Shown: piece after piece, positions 36,878-47,711 of the stretch
Layout: every line of letters starts with the position of its first letter
How positions within the stretch are numbered: position 1 is the first letter of the stretch
Position numbers and translations under genes: made by a program
NCBI RefSeq assembly: GCF_023221775.1
Contig: NZ_JAKUDS010000007.1
Span: 1-64,000 of the forward strand
Direction of reading: 5' to 3'
DNA: 64,000 nucleotides
Origin: Enterococcus cecorum
Lineage (GTDB): Bacteria > Bacillota > Bacilli > Lactobacillales > Enterococcaceae
The notes under the pieces: generated by a model
The model's input: the letters and a program-made list of their open reading frames with translations, nothing else
Database searches by the model: none
Told to the model about the DNA's origin: nothing

Positions 36878-37642
36878 ATGGAATACACAGTCCAACAATT
36901 GGCCAAACTAAGTGGCGTGAGTAAAAGAACCTTACATTATTATGATGAAATTGACCTACTCAAGCCAAAAACCATTCGCTCCAATGGTTATCGTATCTAC
37001 GGCTCAGAGGAAGTCACGCGTTTGCAACAAATCCTATTCTTTAAATCATTTGGCCTCAGTTTAACTGAAATTCAAACTATCATGGCACAAGATAAGGCTG
37101 TAATTTATCAAGCTTTACAATCACAACAATTTAAATTAATCCAGCAAAAAATTTCACTAGAACAACAAATCCAAGCATTAGAAAAAACTTTACAAGAATA
37201 TCAAGGAGAAATAACTATGACTGATCAAGAAAAATTCAAATACTTTAAACAACAAAAATTAGCTGAAAATGAAGAAAAATACGGCCAAGAAATACGCGAA
37301 AAATATGGTGAAGAAGCAGTTCAAAAAAGTAATCAAAAATGGTTAGACTTAACACCTGAGCAATTTGAAACCATGCAACAAGCGGAAAAAACTTTAATTC
37401 AAAACTTAAACTCATTGCTTACACATCCGCAAAGTTTACCAAATGATTTGGCTCAAAGTACTTTTTTAGCTCACAAAACTTGGCTTTCAACGGTCACACC
37501 TTTTTATAATACAACCTATCATCAAAATTTAGCTGAGATGTATCAATCCGATGAACGTTTTCGTACCTATTATGATGAAAAAACCATTGCTCCCTCCACC
37601 GATTTACTAGCAGAAATCATTAAGTTTTATACTGAAAATTAA
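36878..37642 (+). CDS. TipAL-like MerR family regulator
   Basis: 254-aa regulator: MerR winged helix (YTVQQLAKLSGVSKRTLHYYDEIDLL, residues 2-70), a dimerising coiled coil (about residues 75-115) and a TipAS effector domain (about residues 125-250, TMTDQEKFKYFKQQK onward). TipAS domains trap thiopeptides and other large drugs. AAAGGA is upstream of the ATG at 36878. No regulated transporter is adjacent, so autoregulation and distant targets are likely. Confidence 0.88.
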   Translation: MEYTVQQLAKLSGVSKRTLHYYDEIDLLKPKTIRSNGYRIYGSEEVTRLQQILFFKSFGLSLTEIQTIMAQDKAVIYQALQSQQFKLIQQKISLEQQIQALEKTLQEYQGEITMTDQEKFKYFKQQKLAENEEKYGQEIREKYGEEAVQKSNQKWLDLTPEQFETMQQAEKTLIQNLNSLLTHPQSLPNDLAQSTFLAHKTWLSTVTPFYNTTYHQNLAEMYQSDERFRTYYDEKTIAPSTDLLAEIIKFYTEN

Positions 37643-37690
37643 AAAAGCCTTTCCTTCCGTGATTATAATGTGGAAGGAAAGGTTTGACTT
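37643..37690. terminator. Terminator between the MerR gene and mgtE
   Basis: CCTTTCCTTCC (37648-37658) with GGAAGGAAAGG (37672-37682). The T-run is strong on minus (TTTTTTAATTTTC) and weak on +. Confidence 0.75.
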
Positions 37691-37784
37691 TATCATTCAT
37701 AAAAATAGAAATCTTTCATTTAATGCTAAAAAAAATTGCTTTTTGCCATCTGAATTTTTTATATTTTAAAACAAGCGCTAAACA

Positions 37785-39104
37785 TTATTTAAGAAAAGGT
37801 AAAAAGATTTTAGCTAACATCAAAAAGATAAAAAATCCACCCACATCTGTCAAAGTTGTTAAAAAAATTGATGAAGCAATCGCAGGATCAATGTTAACTT
37901 TTTTCAATAAAATTGGAATGACATAACCAAAGACACCAGCAATAATAAGATTACCAATCATCGCAATAAAAATAATCAAGCCTAAATAGAAATTATGATA
38001 ATAAAAATACAATGTCACACCTGTAACCAATCCCGTTACGGCACCGTTAATAAGACTTAAACAAAATTCTTTTGATAAAAATTGCCATTCTTTTCTCACT
38101 TGAATTTTTCCTAATGCGATACTACGAATCATTAATGATAAAGTCTGTGTTCCTGCATTACCTCCCATACCAGCTACAATCGACATGACAGATGCCAAAA
38201 CAACGACTTTTTGGATAGTAGATTGGAACAACCCTACTGTAAAAGAAGCTAAAAAAGCTGTTAATAGATTCACTAATAACCAAGGTAAACGTTTAGAAAC
38301 CGAAGCAAGTAAAGGCATGTCTAAACGTTCTTCTTTATCCACCCCACCAAGTCCAAGTAAGTCCTCAGTTTGCTCATCGATAATTACATCGATAATATCA
38401 TCCACCGTGATAATACCTAATAATTGCTGCCGATGATTAATAACAGGTATTGCAATTAAATCATATTTTGAAACAATTTGTGATACTTCTTCTTGGTCCA
38501 TATCTGGATAAACAGTAAGAAATACTTTGTCCTGAAACGTTTTAAGCAAATCATTATCCTTATGAATCAAAATTTGACGTAAATTTATCGTCCCAACTAA
38601 TTGTTTTTCATTATTTAAGAGATAGATTACAGAAATAATTTCAGATTCAGGAGCGATTTCTTTTATTTTTGCCAAAGCCTGAGCCATTGTTAAATTTTCA
38701 TTCAACGCGATATACTCAGTAGTCATAATCCCTCCAGCACTATCTGAAGGAAATTTTTGCAACGACTCAATTATTTTTCGATCTTGCTCCTTCATTTTTT
38801 TCAAAACTGCCTTACGCGTTGAAAAGGGGAGCTCACCTAGTAAATCAACAACATCATCTTTAGACATCTGTTCAAAAATCGCTATAACCTGTTCCAATGA
38901 CATTTTGACTAAAATTTTTTGTTGAATTGTACTGTTTAATTGTTCAATAATTTGCGCCCAAATATTTTTGTCTAATAATGGAATTAAAGTAGTCAATTGC
39001 TCATCAGAATAGTTTGAAATAATCGCTGCTACATCAATAGGATAAAAGTTTTCCAACTGTTGGCTCAAAATTAATGGGCTGATATTTGATTGTAGTGTTT
39101 GCAT
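37785..39104 (-). CDS. mgtE: Magnesium transporter MgtE
   Basis: About 439 aa. Cytosolic N domain (residues 20-125), two CBS domains (about 130-245, with SAGGIMTTEY) and five transmembrane helices (275-435) including SIVAGMGGNAGTQ and SIFLTTLTDVGGF. MgtE is a Mg2+ channel closed by cytosolic Mg2+ bound to the CBS pair. GGAGG selects the ATG at 39104. That ribosome binding site lies inside an upstream ORF that overlaps mgtE by 71 bases. No riboswitch fits between promoter and gene. Confidence 0.94.
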   Translation of the reverse strand: MQTLQSNISPLILSQQLENFYPIDVAAIISNYSDEQLTTLIPLLDKNIWAQIIEQLNSTIQQKILVKMSLEQVIAIFEQMSKDDVVDLLGELPFSTRKAVLKKMKEQDRKIIESLQKFPSDSAGGIMTTEYIALNENLTMAQALAKIKEIAPESEIISVIYLLNNEKQLVGTINLRQILIHKDNDLLKTFQDKVFLTVYPDMDQEEVSQIVSKYDLIAIPVINHRQQLLGIITVDDIIDVIIDEQTEDLLGLGGVDKEERLDMPLLASVSKRLPWLLVNLLTAFLASFTVGLFQSTIQKVVVLASVMSIVAGMGGNAGTQTLSLMIRSIALGKIQVRKEWQFLSKEFCLSLINGAVTGLVTGVTLYFYYHNFYLGLIIFIAMIGNLIIAGVFGYVIPILLKKVNIDPAIASSIFLTTLTDVGGFFIFLMLAKIFLPFLK

Positions 39105-39216
39105 CTTCGCATCCTCCATAAATTAGATTACTTTGGGAAGCAATTAACATTCGTTGCTCTAAAATTAGGAAAATGTTCATCGCTTCTTGACTCAAATGAC
39201 TCGGATCTTCACTCAT
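39034..39216 (-). CDS. 60-codon upstream ORF overlapping mgtE, candidate Mg2+-sensing leader
   Basis: ATG at 39216 with a strong GGGGGTG seven bases upstream, only about 36 bases after the predicted transcript start. The peptide begins MSEDPSHLSQEAMNIFLILE and then runs through the mgtE ribosome binding site and start in another frame. An acidic-proline N-terminus resembles the ribosome-destabilising start of enterobacterial MgtL (EPDP). I infer a translational switch for mgtE; it is not a recognisable protein family and might instead be a small protein in its own right. Confidence 0.5.
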   Translation of the reverse strand: MSEDPSHLSQEAMNIFLILEQRMLIASQSNLIYGGCEDANTTIKYQPINFEPTVGKLLSY

Positions 39217-39258
39217 ATCAACACCCCCATTAATCTTTAAAATTAGAATTCCACTGGA

Positions 39259-39287
39259 AGTATAGGCCGCCCTTTAGCTTTTGTCAA
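39259..39287 (-). promoter_or_regulatory. Consensus promoter of the mgtE transcript
   Basis: TTGACA (39282-39287), a 17-base spacer and TATACT (39259-39264) on minus. The transcript should start near 39252. The 39288-39507 stretch upstream shows no gene or structure that I can support. Confidence 0.8.
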
Positions 39288-39507
39288 TCGTCGTTTGATT
39301 CGTTTGCTAAATTTTAACTAACTTTTTAATTCTGCAAATACATTCCATATCCTTCCTAGAAATCACTAACTAATGATATATTAAGCTAAAACATCTAACA
39401 CCGCATTAAAAATCTATAATCACGTAACCAAAAGAATGAGCGAACAGATAATAGAAAAATTGAATAGTTTATAATTTTTGCCCCTATTTGATAAAAATGT
39501 CCGTAAA

Positions 39508-39541
39508 AGTAAAAAAAGAACCTTGATAAATCAAGGTTCTT
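39508..39541 (-). terminator. Terminator of groESL
   Basis: AAGAACCTTGA (39516-39526), loop TAAA, TCAAGGTTCTT (39531-39541); a T-run follows on minus. Confidence 0.9.
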
Positions 39542-39550
39542 AGTCATATT

Positions 39551-41188
<1,638 letters not shown>

Positions 41189-41199
41189 TCACCTCAATC

Positions 41200-41484
41200 T
41201 TATTCTACAACGGCCATAATATCTTTAGCCGCAACGATTAAATATTCTTTTCCTTCATATTTCACTTCAGATCCAGCATATTTTTCAAACATTACCGTTT
41301 CGCCAACTTTTACTGGAACTTCAACTTTTGTACCATCTTTTAATACTTCGCCACTTCCTACAGCAATGACTGTACCGGTTTGTGGTTTTTCTTTGGCAGC
41401 AGAGGCTAATACAATCCCGCCAATTGTTTTTTCTTCTTCTTGTGCAACTTCAATAATTACACGATTTCCTAAAGGTCTTAACAC
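41200..41484 (-). CDS. groES: Co-chaperonin GroES
   Basis: 94-aa 10-kDa co-chaperonin: [25 protein letters not shown] with the mobile loop, and the C-terminal [14 protein letters not shown]. The open frame runs 34 codons further upstream, but GGAGGG lies seven bases before the GTG at 41484 and that upstream stretch contains the CIRCE operator, so GTG is the start. Confidence 0.96.
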   Translation of the reverse strand: MLRPLGNRVIIEVAQEEEKTIGGIVLASAAKEKPQTGTVIAVGSGEVLKDGTKVEVPVKVGETVMFEKYAGSEVKYEGKEYLIVAAKDIMAVVE

Positions 41485-41519
41485 AATGAATCCCTCCAAA
41501 AAAGATAAATATCTAGATA

Positions 41520-41546
41520 TTAGCACTCTAAACAGTTGAGTGCTAA
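41520..41546 (-). promoter_or_regulatory. CIRCE operator
   Basis: TTAGCACTC (41520-41528), nine bases, GAGTGCTAA (41538-41546): a perfect CIRCE element, the binding site of the heat-shock repressor HrcA. Confidence 0.97.
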
Positions 41547-41557
41547 CTACAAGTATT

Positions 41558-41586
41558 ATATTACTCATTTTACGCTCTATTTGCAA
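41558..41586 (-). promoter_or_regulatory. Promoter of groESL
   Basis: TTGCAA (41581-41586), 17 bases, TAATAT (41558-41563) on minus, placing CIRCE at the transcript start. Confidence 0.7.
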
Positions 41587-41595
41587 GTATTTTGA

Positions 41596-41652
41596 TTAAA
41601 AAAAAGAAGACTTCTAGCATTGATAACTAAACATCAACGCTAGATAGTCTCA
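41596..41652 (-). terminator. Terminator of the wal operon
   Basis: GACTATCTAGCGTTGA pairs imperfectly with TCAATGCTAGAAGTC on minus, followed by CTTTTTTTT. It separates walJ from the groESL promoter. Confidence 0.7.
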
Positions 41653-41661
41653 CTATTGTTT

Positions 41662-42468
41662 TTATAGTGCAAAAGGTTCACAAGCTGTATCAGGGCTAGT
41701 ATCATAAATATCAAATGTTTCGCCAACGCCAAAATCATAACGTTTTAGCGTATCTTCCATCGTCATGTGGGCTAGCTCAACAAGATTATTTTCGCGACTT
41801 AAATGCCCAAGATAAACTCTTTTTGTATTATCAGTTAATACATCAGTCATCACTAAAGCACCATCTTCATTCGACAAGTGGCCTTTATCACCTAAAATAC
41901 GTTGTTTCAAGGCCCAAGGATAGCCGCCCATCCGCAACATTTCCAAATCATGATTACTCTCAATTAAATAAGCATCTGCGCCCTTGATTACGCCGCGGAT
42001 ATGATCACTACAATAACCTGTATCAGTTAACATGACAAAAGATTTATTATCTTTAAAAAAACGATAAAACTGTGGAGCTGCAGCATCATGCGAAACACCA
42101 AAACTCTCGATATCCATATCTCCAAGTGTCATAGTTTTACCCATTTCAAAGATCTTTTTCTTCTCAACTGGAATTTTACCTAAATGTTTATCCATTGCTT
42201 TCCAAGTTAACTCATTAGCATAAACTTCTAAATCATAGCGTCTTGCTAACACTCCTACACCTTGGATGTGATCTGAATGCTCATGAGTAACGAATATCGC
42301 ATCTAAGTCCGCTGGATTTTTACCAACTTGTTGCATTAAGGACTCAATTTTTTTACCACTCAAACCTGCATCTACTAATATTTTTTTCTCCGAAGTTTCT
42401 AAATATAAGCTATTTCCAGTCGATCCACTAGCTAAAATACTAATTTCAAAAGCTTGTCCTGTTTCCAA
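41662..42468 (-). CDS. walJ: WalJ (YycJ) metallo-beta-lactamase-fold hydrolase
   Basis: 268-aa MBL-fold protein with the metal motif THEHSDHIQG near residue 60, LIESNHD near residue 172 and a later His. YycJ/WalJ is a 5' exonuclease-like member of the wal operon that affects mutation rate and cell-wall homeostasis in relatives. TTG start with AGAGGTG upstream. Last gene of walRKHIJ here; htrA, which often follows in relatives, is absent. Confidence 0.92.
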   Translation of the reverse strand: METGQAFEISILASGSTGNSLYLETSEKKILVDAGLSGKKIESLMQQVGKNPADLDAIFVTHEHSDHIQGVGVLARRYDLEVYANELTWKAMDKHLGKIPVEKKKIFEMGKTMTLGDMDIESFGVSHDAAAPQFYRFFKDNKSFVMLTDTGYCSDHIRGVIKGADAYLIESNHDLEMLRMGGYPWALKQRILGDKGHLSNEDGALVMTDVLTDNTKRVYLGHLSRENNLVELAHMTMEDTLKRYDFGVGETFDIYDTSPDTACEPFAL

Positions 42469-42505
42469 AATCTCACACCTCTTCTAGGACATTATACTGT
42501 AAATA

Positions 42506-43348
42506 CTATTTATTTTCTACTTTACGAACTGATGAATTCGTGATAATCCGATTACGAAAGGCATTCACGATTTCAATTTGTTCCTTTTTATCCTCATGAC
42601 GAATCGCCACAAACCAAGCGGGGACATAAACATTTTTCCCCCGAACTTGCAATACTAAAGTATAAGCTAACTCAGACCAAAGAATTTCATCATTTTTACT
42701 AAGCTTATTATTCACATATAATGTCGTCAAAGCATCTTCTTGAGAAACTAATTGCATTTTTTCTCTTAAAGCAGTTAAGTTACTCAAATGCATTTGTTGC
42801 ACTTTTTCTACTGTATAGTTCTTTTCATTCTTTTTAACTGTATATTTAATCTGTGCAGTCATATCATTAATTGGCAAACCTTCATATTGTTGACAAGCAA
42901 ACCAGTCAGAATAATTTTCATTTTCTTGAGTAAAGACTGATTCCAAATGATAGTCTTTGCCGAAAATGGTTGATTGTTTATCAGATAAATAGTCTTCTAT
43001 CATCCCTTGAATCTGTTTTTTCTTACTTACTTGATTCAAACGATCAGGTGTAAAAGTTAGTACATTATCTTTGACACTTCCTTGAAAAGAATGCTTCTCT
43101 TTATTTACTTCAAGCTCATGTGAAAGATTTGTTTGAGTCGCACTTAAATAATATCCATCTTGATGCTTACTTGAAATTTGCCCTGAAAATTTAATTTTTT
43201 CATCTTTTAATCTCTGCTCAATTTTTATAGTTGAGGTATCATTTAGCGGCGTTTGATCATTCACCGACTGACGATAAATCGAAAATAGAAAGATATCTAA
43301 ACACAAAAAGGCAACAAGGAAAATTGCTTCAATTCGTTTAAAATCCAT
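42506..43348 (-). CDS. walI: WalI (YycI) regulator of WalK
   Basis: 280-aa single-pass membrane protein: helix at residues 8-25 and an extracytoplasmic YycI/YycH-type domain. With WalH it restrains or tunes WalK through its transmembrane helix. It starts three bases after the walH stop. Sequence conservation in this family is low; assignment rests on domain pattern and operon position. Confidence 0.92.
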   Translation of the reverse strand: MDFKRIEAIFLVAFLCLDIFLFSIYRQSVNDQTPLNDTSTIKIEQRLKDEKIKFSGQISSKHQDGYYLSATQTNLSHELEVNKEKHSFQGSVKDNVLTFTPDRLNQVSKKKQIQGMIEDYLSDKQSTIFGKDYHLESVFTQENENYSDWFACQQYEGLPINDMTAQIKYTVKKNEKNYTVEKVQQMHLSNLTALREKMQLVSQEDALTTLYVNNKLSKNDEILWSELAYTLVLQVRGKNVYVPAWFVAIRHEDKKEQIEIVNAFRNRIITNSSVRKVENK

Positions 43349-43351
43349 TCC

Positions 43352-44653
43352 CTATGCTCCTTTCTTTTGCAAGAGTTCATTCATCAGTTCATCAAATGCT
43401 ACCCAAGTATTTTCATAATGTACAAACCACGTTGGAGTCAAATCTACAACACCCGTATCCTGAATGTCCACCCACAAATACCCAATTGTCATTTCTGGAA
43501 TTTCTTTTAAGCCAGCTGCTTGTAATTTTTCATAAATCGTAAGTCCACCTGGTAGCTTGACAGTTTTTTCAGAAGGAATTGGGACCTGAATCGTATTTAA
43601 ACTACCCCGAATTTCCATATTTCGAGTATTATCTTGACTTAACTCACCAAAATGTACGTGTAATTCCCCATTTTCATCTTTCCGAAAAAGTGGATACCCC
43701 TCAACAAATGAACGATAAACAATACCTTGAGCGTCACGATTAAAGAATCTCAACTGTCCTAAATTTGTACCCAGGCGTGAAATATAGTCTGCACTCACTT
43801 GATACATATTTTTATTGTGAAAATCTACTTGATTAGCTCTAAATTCAATTAACTGACTATTTAAATAGATTGTTAGCATATCGCCTTGATGATTACTCAA
43901 CACGAGCTCATCTTTTGTATCATCATTTACCTTTATATCCCTTATGTCTCCAAAAAATGCATCCCTAAATAAAGTATAAGGCTGTGCAGTCGAGATATAG
44001 GAGTATAACTGCAATTGAATCGGTTGATGACTGTAAACTTGTCCTGAAACAAGAATCGTTTGCCCATCATAACTATTCATTTGTTTCTTATGTTTCAATA
44101 AATATTTCGTCAAAGCAGAAACATCCATTTGAATATGAAATTTGATGACTTGATGGGTTTCATGATTGATAAATACTAATTGTTTTTGTAAGATATTTAC
44201 GCGTACCTCATCGAAATAAGCAGTTTTGAGACGACTTTTATCTTTTTCAGACAATTGAAACTGATAAACGTTCAAGTATTGATTCAATTTCATAGGAGCA
44301 AAATAATCAAAAGAAATATAATCTGTTTTGACAAGACTTTTATTGAGTAGCTCTTCATTATCAAAATCATACCATTGTAGACGCCGTATTTCTTGCTTTT
44401 TCATTTTTTGATGTAAATGCAAAAGTAATTCCTGTGAGTTTGTTACATATAACTTTTTATCATCATAAAACGATAAACTAGTGGGTAAAAATAATTCTTT
44501 TTCAGAACGTTTATCCACAAGATTTTGACTCACTTCTGGTCCAGTATTATCCTCAGATCTAGCAGGTGATACCCAAATTAGATAAGAAAGATAGAAACTA
44601 AGTGCAATGAATGCTACTAAGCTAAAGCGAATGATGTGGTTTAAATATTTCAA
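43352..44653 (-). CDS. walH: WalH (YycH) regulator of WalK
   Basis: About 433 aa: one N-terminal helix (about residues 8-28) and a large extracytoplasmic region of mixed alpha/beta repeats ending in PTWFVHYENTWVAF. WalH forms a complex with WalI and WalK. GAGGAGG favours the TTG at 44653 that overlaps the walK stop; longer starts at 44659 or 44662 are possible. Confidence 0.9.
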   Translation of the reverse strand: MKYLNHIIRFSLVAFIALSFYLSYLIWVSPARSEDNTGPEVSQNLVDKRSEKELFLPTSLSFYDDKKLYVTNSQELLLHLHQKMKKQEIRRLQWYDFDNEELLNKSLVKTDYISFDYFAPMKLNQYLNVYQFQLSEKDKSRLKTAYFDEVRVNILQKQLVFINHETHQVIKFHIQMDVSALTKYLLKHKKQMNSYDGQTILVSGQVYSHQPIQLQLYSYISTAQPYTLFRDAFFGDIRDIKVNDDTKDELVLSNHQGDMLTIYLNSQLIEFRANQVDFHNKNMYQVSADYISRLGTNLGQLRFFNRDAQGIVYRSFVEGYPLFRKDENGELHVHFGELSQDNTRNMEIRGSLNTIQVPIPSEKTVKLPGGLTIYEKLQAAGLKEIPEMTIGYLWVDIQDTGVVDLTPTWFVHYENTWVAFDELMNELLQKKGA

Positions 44654-46482
44654 TCCCACCAATCCTCCTCAAATGGTTCATAAGGTAAACTAATATAGAA
44701 AGTTGAACCATAGTTTTCAATACTTGTCGCCCAAATAGTACCTCCGAGCGCTTTAACAACTTCTTTTGAAATTGCTAACCCTAGACCAGTTCCTCCTTGT
44801 TTACGTGCACGAGCCTTATCCACACGATAAAAACGATCAAAAATTCTAGACAAATCTTTTTTAGGAATACCCAATCCCTGATCAGAAATAGATAAAATGA
44901 CATTGTTATGAGTTTCCATCAAACGGATAGTAATTTTACCCCCATCTGGCGAATACTTAATGGCATTGTTCATAATATTATCGATGACTTGAATCATCCT
45001 GTCAGCATCCACTTCAACAAATAGCGGACGTTGGGTAAACTCGCGAATAATTTTATATTTCTTATCACCGTTAGAAATAATGACATCAAAACGATCTAAT
45101 ACAAAATTAACTAACTCATTAAAATTGACCATTTCAAGATTAAGTTTTAGATTTCCATTGTCCATCCGTGATAAATCAAGCAAATCATTTATCATTCGAA
45201 TCATACGGTCTGTCTCATCTAAAGTAATTTTCAAAAAGCGTGGGGCCATTTCTTGATCTTTCCATGCGCCTTCACTCAGCGTTTCGATATAACTACGCAT
45301 ACTTGTTAATGGCGTCCTTAACTCATGCGAAACATTGGAAACAAACTCTCGACGATCCCGTTCATTTTGTTCTTGCTCAGTAACATCGTGCATTACCGCA
45401 ACTAACCCAGAGATAAAACCAGATTCACGCCTAATCATTGAAAATTCAACACGAATAATCATCATATCGCCATATTTTGCATCCTGACGCTCAATCAATA
45501 ATTCCTCTGTGCTTTCTAAAATTTTACGTAAGGTGTAATCTTTTTCAATCGCTAACAAATTCAAAATATTTTTACCGATGGCTTGTTCTTTCGTAATACC
45601 AAGTAATGAAAGCGCCATGTCATTAATTGTAATGACTTTTCCTCGGCGGTCTGTGGCTACAACTCCATCAGACATATGAGATAAGACACTGTTTAATCTA
45701 TTTCTTTCTGACTCCATAGCATCTTGAGTTTCTTCAATCTGCTCAGCTAACTGATTAAAAGTTAAAGCTAATTGACCTAATTCATCTTTTCCGTGCACAG
45801 TAACTTTCCGACTATAATCGCCTCTAGCAATTCGTAAAGCTTGTTCACGCATTTCACCAATGGGTTGGGTAATTGAATGGGCAATCAACAAAGCGACAAC
45901 CATTGAGATTCCTACTGCTAATAAAGATGCCGTAACAAAAATAACCGCGATATTTTTTATCTGCTGGTACTGGTCCTCAATATTGCTCTTGACATAAAGC
46001 GCACCTAAAACAGTATCACCTGTCAGAGATTGAATAGGATGGACATTGATTAAAACACGCCCATGAGTATCTTCGTCCACAACCTTATAACTCTTTATTG
46101 TAAAATCATCTAAATCCCGATAATCATTCTTTTTCCCTATAGCAGATTTACTAGAAACGTCTGTCGTAGCAAGAACAATTCCTTTCTCGTCCACCACACG
46201 CATTTCGAGCATTTCACTAGAACTACTATTATCAAGTAATCGCTGAATATTTGACTGGATATTTTCATCATTCTTTTTTTCTTGATCTAATTCTGAAGAT
46301 AAGGTGTTAGCTAAAGCTGCAACTTGGGTATCCATTCCCTTTGTAAAATTATCAATCATTGATTTTTCTAATCCGCGAATAAAATAAGCCCCGATTATCT
46401 CGATTGAAATCAATAAAATCAAGATAAATGTCAGGGCAATTTTAAAGTTCACCGATTGAAAAAAGCGAACTCTTTCTCTCAT
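44650..46482 (-). CDS. walK: WalK cell-wall histidine kinase
   Basis: About 610 aa: helix 1 (residues 13-36), extracytoplasmic PAS/Cache domain, helix 2 (about 180-203), HAMP, cytoplasmic PAS (about 260-375), HisKA with phosphorylated His in FVSNVSHELRTPLTSM, and the ATPase with NIMNNAIKYSPDGG and GGTGLGLAISKE. Senses lipid II or wall hydrolysis state and controls autolysins with WalR. AGGAG lies before the ATG at 46482; the GTG one codon earlier is an alternative. Confidence 0.96.
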   Translation of the reverse strand: MRERVRFFQSVNFKIALTFILILLISIEIIGAYFIRGLEKSMIDNFTKGMDTQVAALANTLSSELDQEKKNDENIQSNIQRLLDNSSSSEMLEMRVVDEKGIVLATTDVSSKSAIGKKNDYRDLDDFTIKSYKVVDEDTHGRVLINVHPIQSLTGDTVLGALYVKSNIEDQYQQIKNIAVIFVTASLLAVGISMVVALLIAHSITQPIGEMREQALRIARGDYSRKVTVHGKDELGQLALTFNQLAEQIEETQDAMESERNRLNSVLSHMSDGVVATDRRGKVITINDMALSLLGITKEQAIGKNILNLLAIEKDYTLRKILESTEELLIERQDAKYGDMMIIRVEFSMIRRESGFISGLVAVMHDVTEQEQNERDRREFVSNVSHELRTPLTSMRSYIETLSEGAWKDQEMAPRFLKITLDETDRMIRMINDLLDLSRMDNGNLKLNLEMVNFNELVNFVLDRFDVIISNGDKKYKIIREFTQRPLFVEVDADRMIQVIDNIMNNAIKYSPDGGKITIRLMETHNNVILSISDQGLGIPKKDLSRIFDRFYRVDKARARKQGGTGLGLAISKEVVKALGGTIWATSIENYGSTFYISLPYEPFEEDWWD

Positions 46483-46485
46483 CAC

Positions 46486-47190
46486 TTACTCCTGTTCCGG
46501 GTTACGTAAATAATAACCAACACCACGTCTAGTTACAAGATAGCTTGGATGACTAGGTTTATCTTCAATCTTTTCACGCAAACGACGAACAGTCACATCC
46601 ACTGTACGTACATCACCAAAGTAATCGTAACCCCAAACAGTCTGTAACAAATGTTCTCTTGTCATCACCTGACCTAAATGCTTGGCCAGATAATGAAGTA
46701 ATTCAAATTCGCGGTGAGTTAGAATAATCTCTTCATCTCTTTTTGTTACCATATAGGCATTTGGATGGATTGTTAATTCACCCACAGATAAATCCGAGTT
46801 ATTGTTTTCTTCTGGTTCTTTACTTACTTGTCCTCCGCGACGTAAATTTGCTTTGACTCTGGCAACTAATTCACGATTGGAAAATGGTTTTGTTACATAA
46901 TCATCCGCACCAATTTCTAAACCTAATACCTTATCAATTTCAGAGTCTTTCGCTGTAACCATTATGATTGGCATATCATATGTTTTACGTACCTCTTTTG
47001 CTACTTCTAGGCCATCAATTTTAGGCAGCATCAAATCCAGTAAAATTAAATCTGGATGGATTTCTTCTACTTTTTGTAATGCTTCTTCCCCATCGTAGGC
47101 ACTGAATACTTCATAACCTTCTTTGGCTAAATTAAATTTGACAATATCCGAAATTGGTTTCTCGTCATCTACTACTAAAATCTTTTTCAA
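46486..47190 (-). CDS. walR: WalR response regulator
   Basis: 234-aa OmpR-family regulator, first gene of the wal operon and usually essential. Receiver with [12 protein letters not shown], phosphorylated Asp in [13 protein letters not shown] and Lys in [11 protein letters not shown]-terminal winged helix with [13 protein letters not shown] and the final RRGVGYYLR. It controls cell-wall hydrolases. Its upstream region to 47442 is AT-rich; I cannot assign a promoter with confidence. Confidence 0.97.
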   Translation of the reverse strand: MKKILVVDDEKPISDIVKFNLAKEGYEVFSAYDGEEALQKVEEIHPDLILLDLMLPKIDGLEVAKEVRKTYDMPIIMVTAKDSEIDKVLGLEIGADDYVTKPFSNRELVARVKANLRRGGQVSKEPEENNNSDLSVGELTIHPNAYMVTKRDEEIILTHREFELLHYLAKHLGQVMTREHLLQTVWGYDYFGDVRTVDVTVRRLREKIEDKPSHPSYLVTRRGVGYYLRNPEQE

Positions 47191-47392
47191 TTTATTTCAC
47201 CTCTGTATTCTATCATGTACTAATTATTCATATGATTCATCTACAATGTATACCACAATAATATTATAGCTTATTTTTTCAATACTTTCATTAAAACCCC
47301 GCTTTTAATTGGGAAATTTATCATTATTTTTCAGTTTTTTTAAGCTATTCAGCGATATCAAAACTTTGCCATTCGTCATTAAAGTATAAATC

Positions 47393-47428
47393 AAAAAAAA
47401 TCTATCCAGCATAAAATACCAGATAGAC
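47393..47428 (-). terminator. Terminator of the tRNA-Lys gene
   Basis: TCTATCT and GGATAGA on minus flank a 13-base loop, followed by TTTTTTTT, 15 bases after the tRNA 3' end. Confidence 0.75.
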
Positions 47429-47442
47429 TCACCATAATATAA

Positions 47443-47515
<73 letters not shown>

Positions 47516-47711
47516 GTATCGATTACTTTTATATATTAGCATCCCATTAAATAAAAATCAAGAGTTATATAAAACTTTTTTTCTATTTTTTTGCATTTTT
47601 TTATTCGTGACAAGGTTATTTAGATATGCTAAAATATATCTAGTCTTAAAAACTAGATATAATGTTTTTATTAATCAAAATATTTGTTTTTAAAATAGAA
47701 AGAGTGATTTC

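Noticed and set aside
37684-37926. 80-codon + ORF antisense to the 3' end of mgtE
   Set aside because: Its open frame is explained by the strongly AT-rich mgtE coding strand; no start signal.
39034-39216. Upstream ORF as a frameshifted N-terminus of MgtE
   Set aside because: mgtE has its own GGAGG-supported start and a complete N domain; the extra peptide shows no similarity to MgtE N-terminal sequence.
39105-39287. M-box (Mg2+) riboswitch upstream of mgtE
   Set aside because: The consensus promoter leaves only about 36 bases before the upstream ORF; an M-box needs well over 100 bases and none of its paired elements is visible.
47191-47442. Extra small gene between walR and tRNA-Lys
   Set aside because: No frame with a ribosome binding site; AT-rich spacer with only the tRNA terminator.
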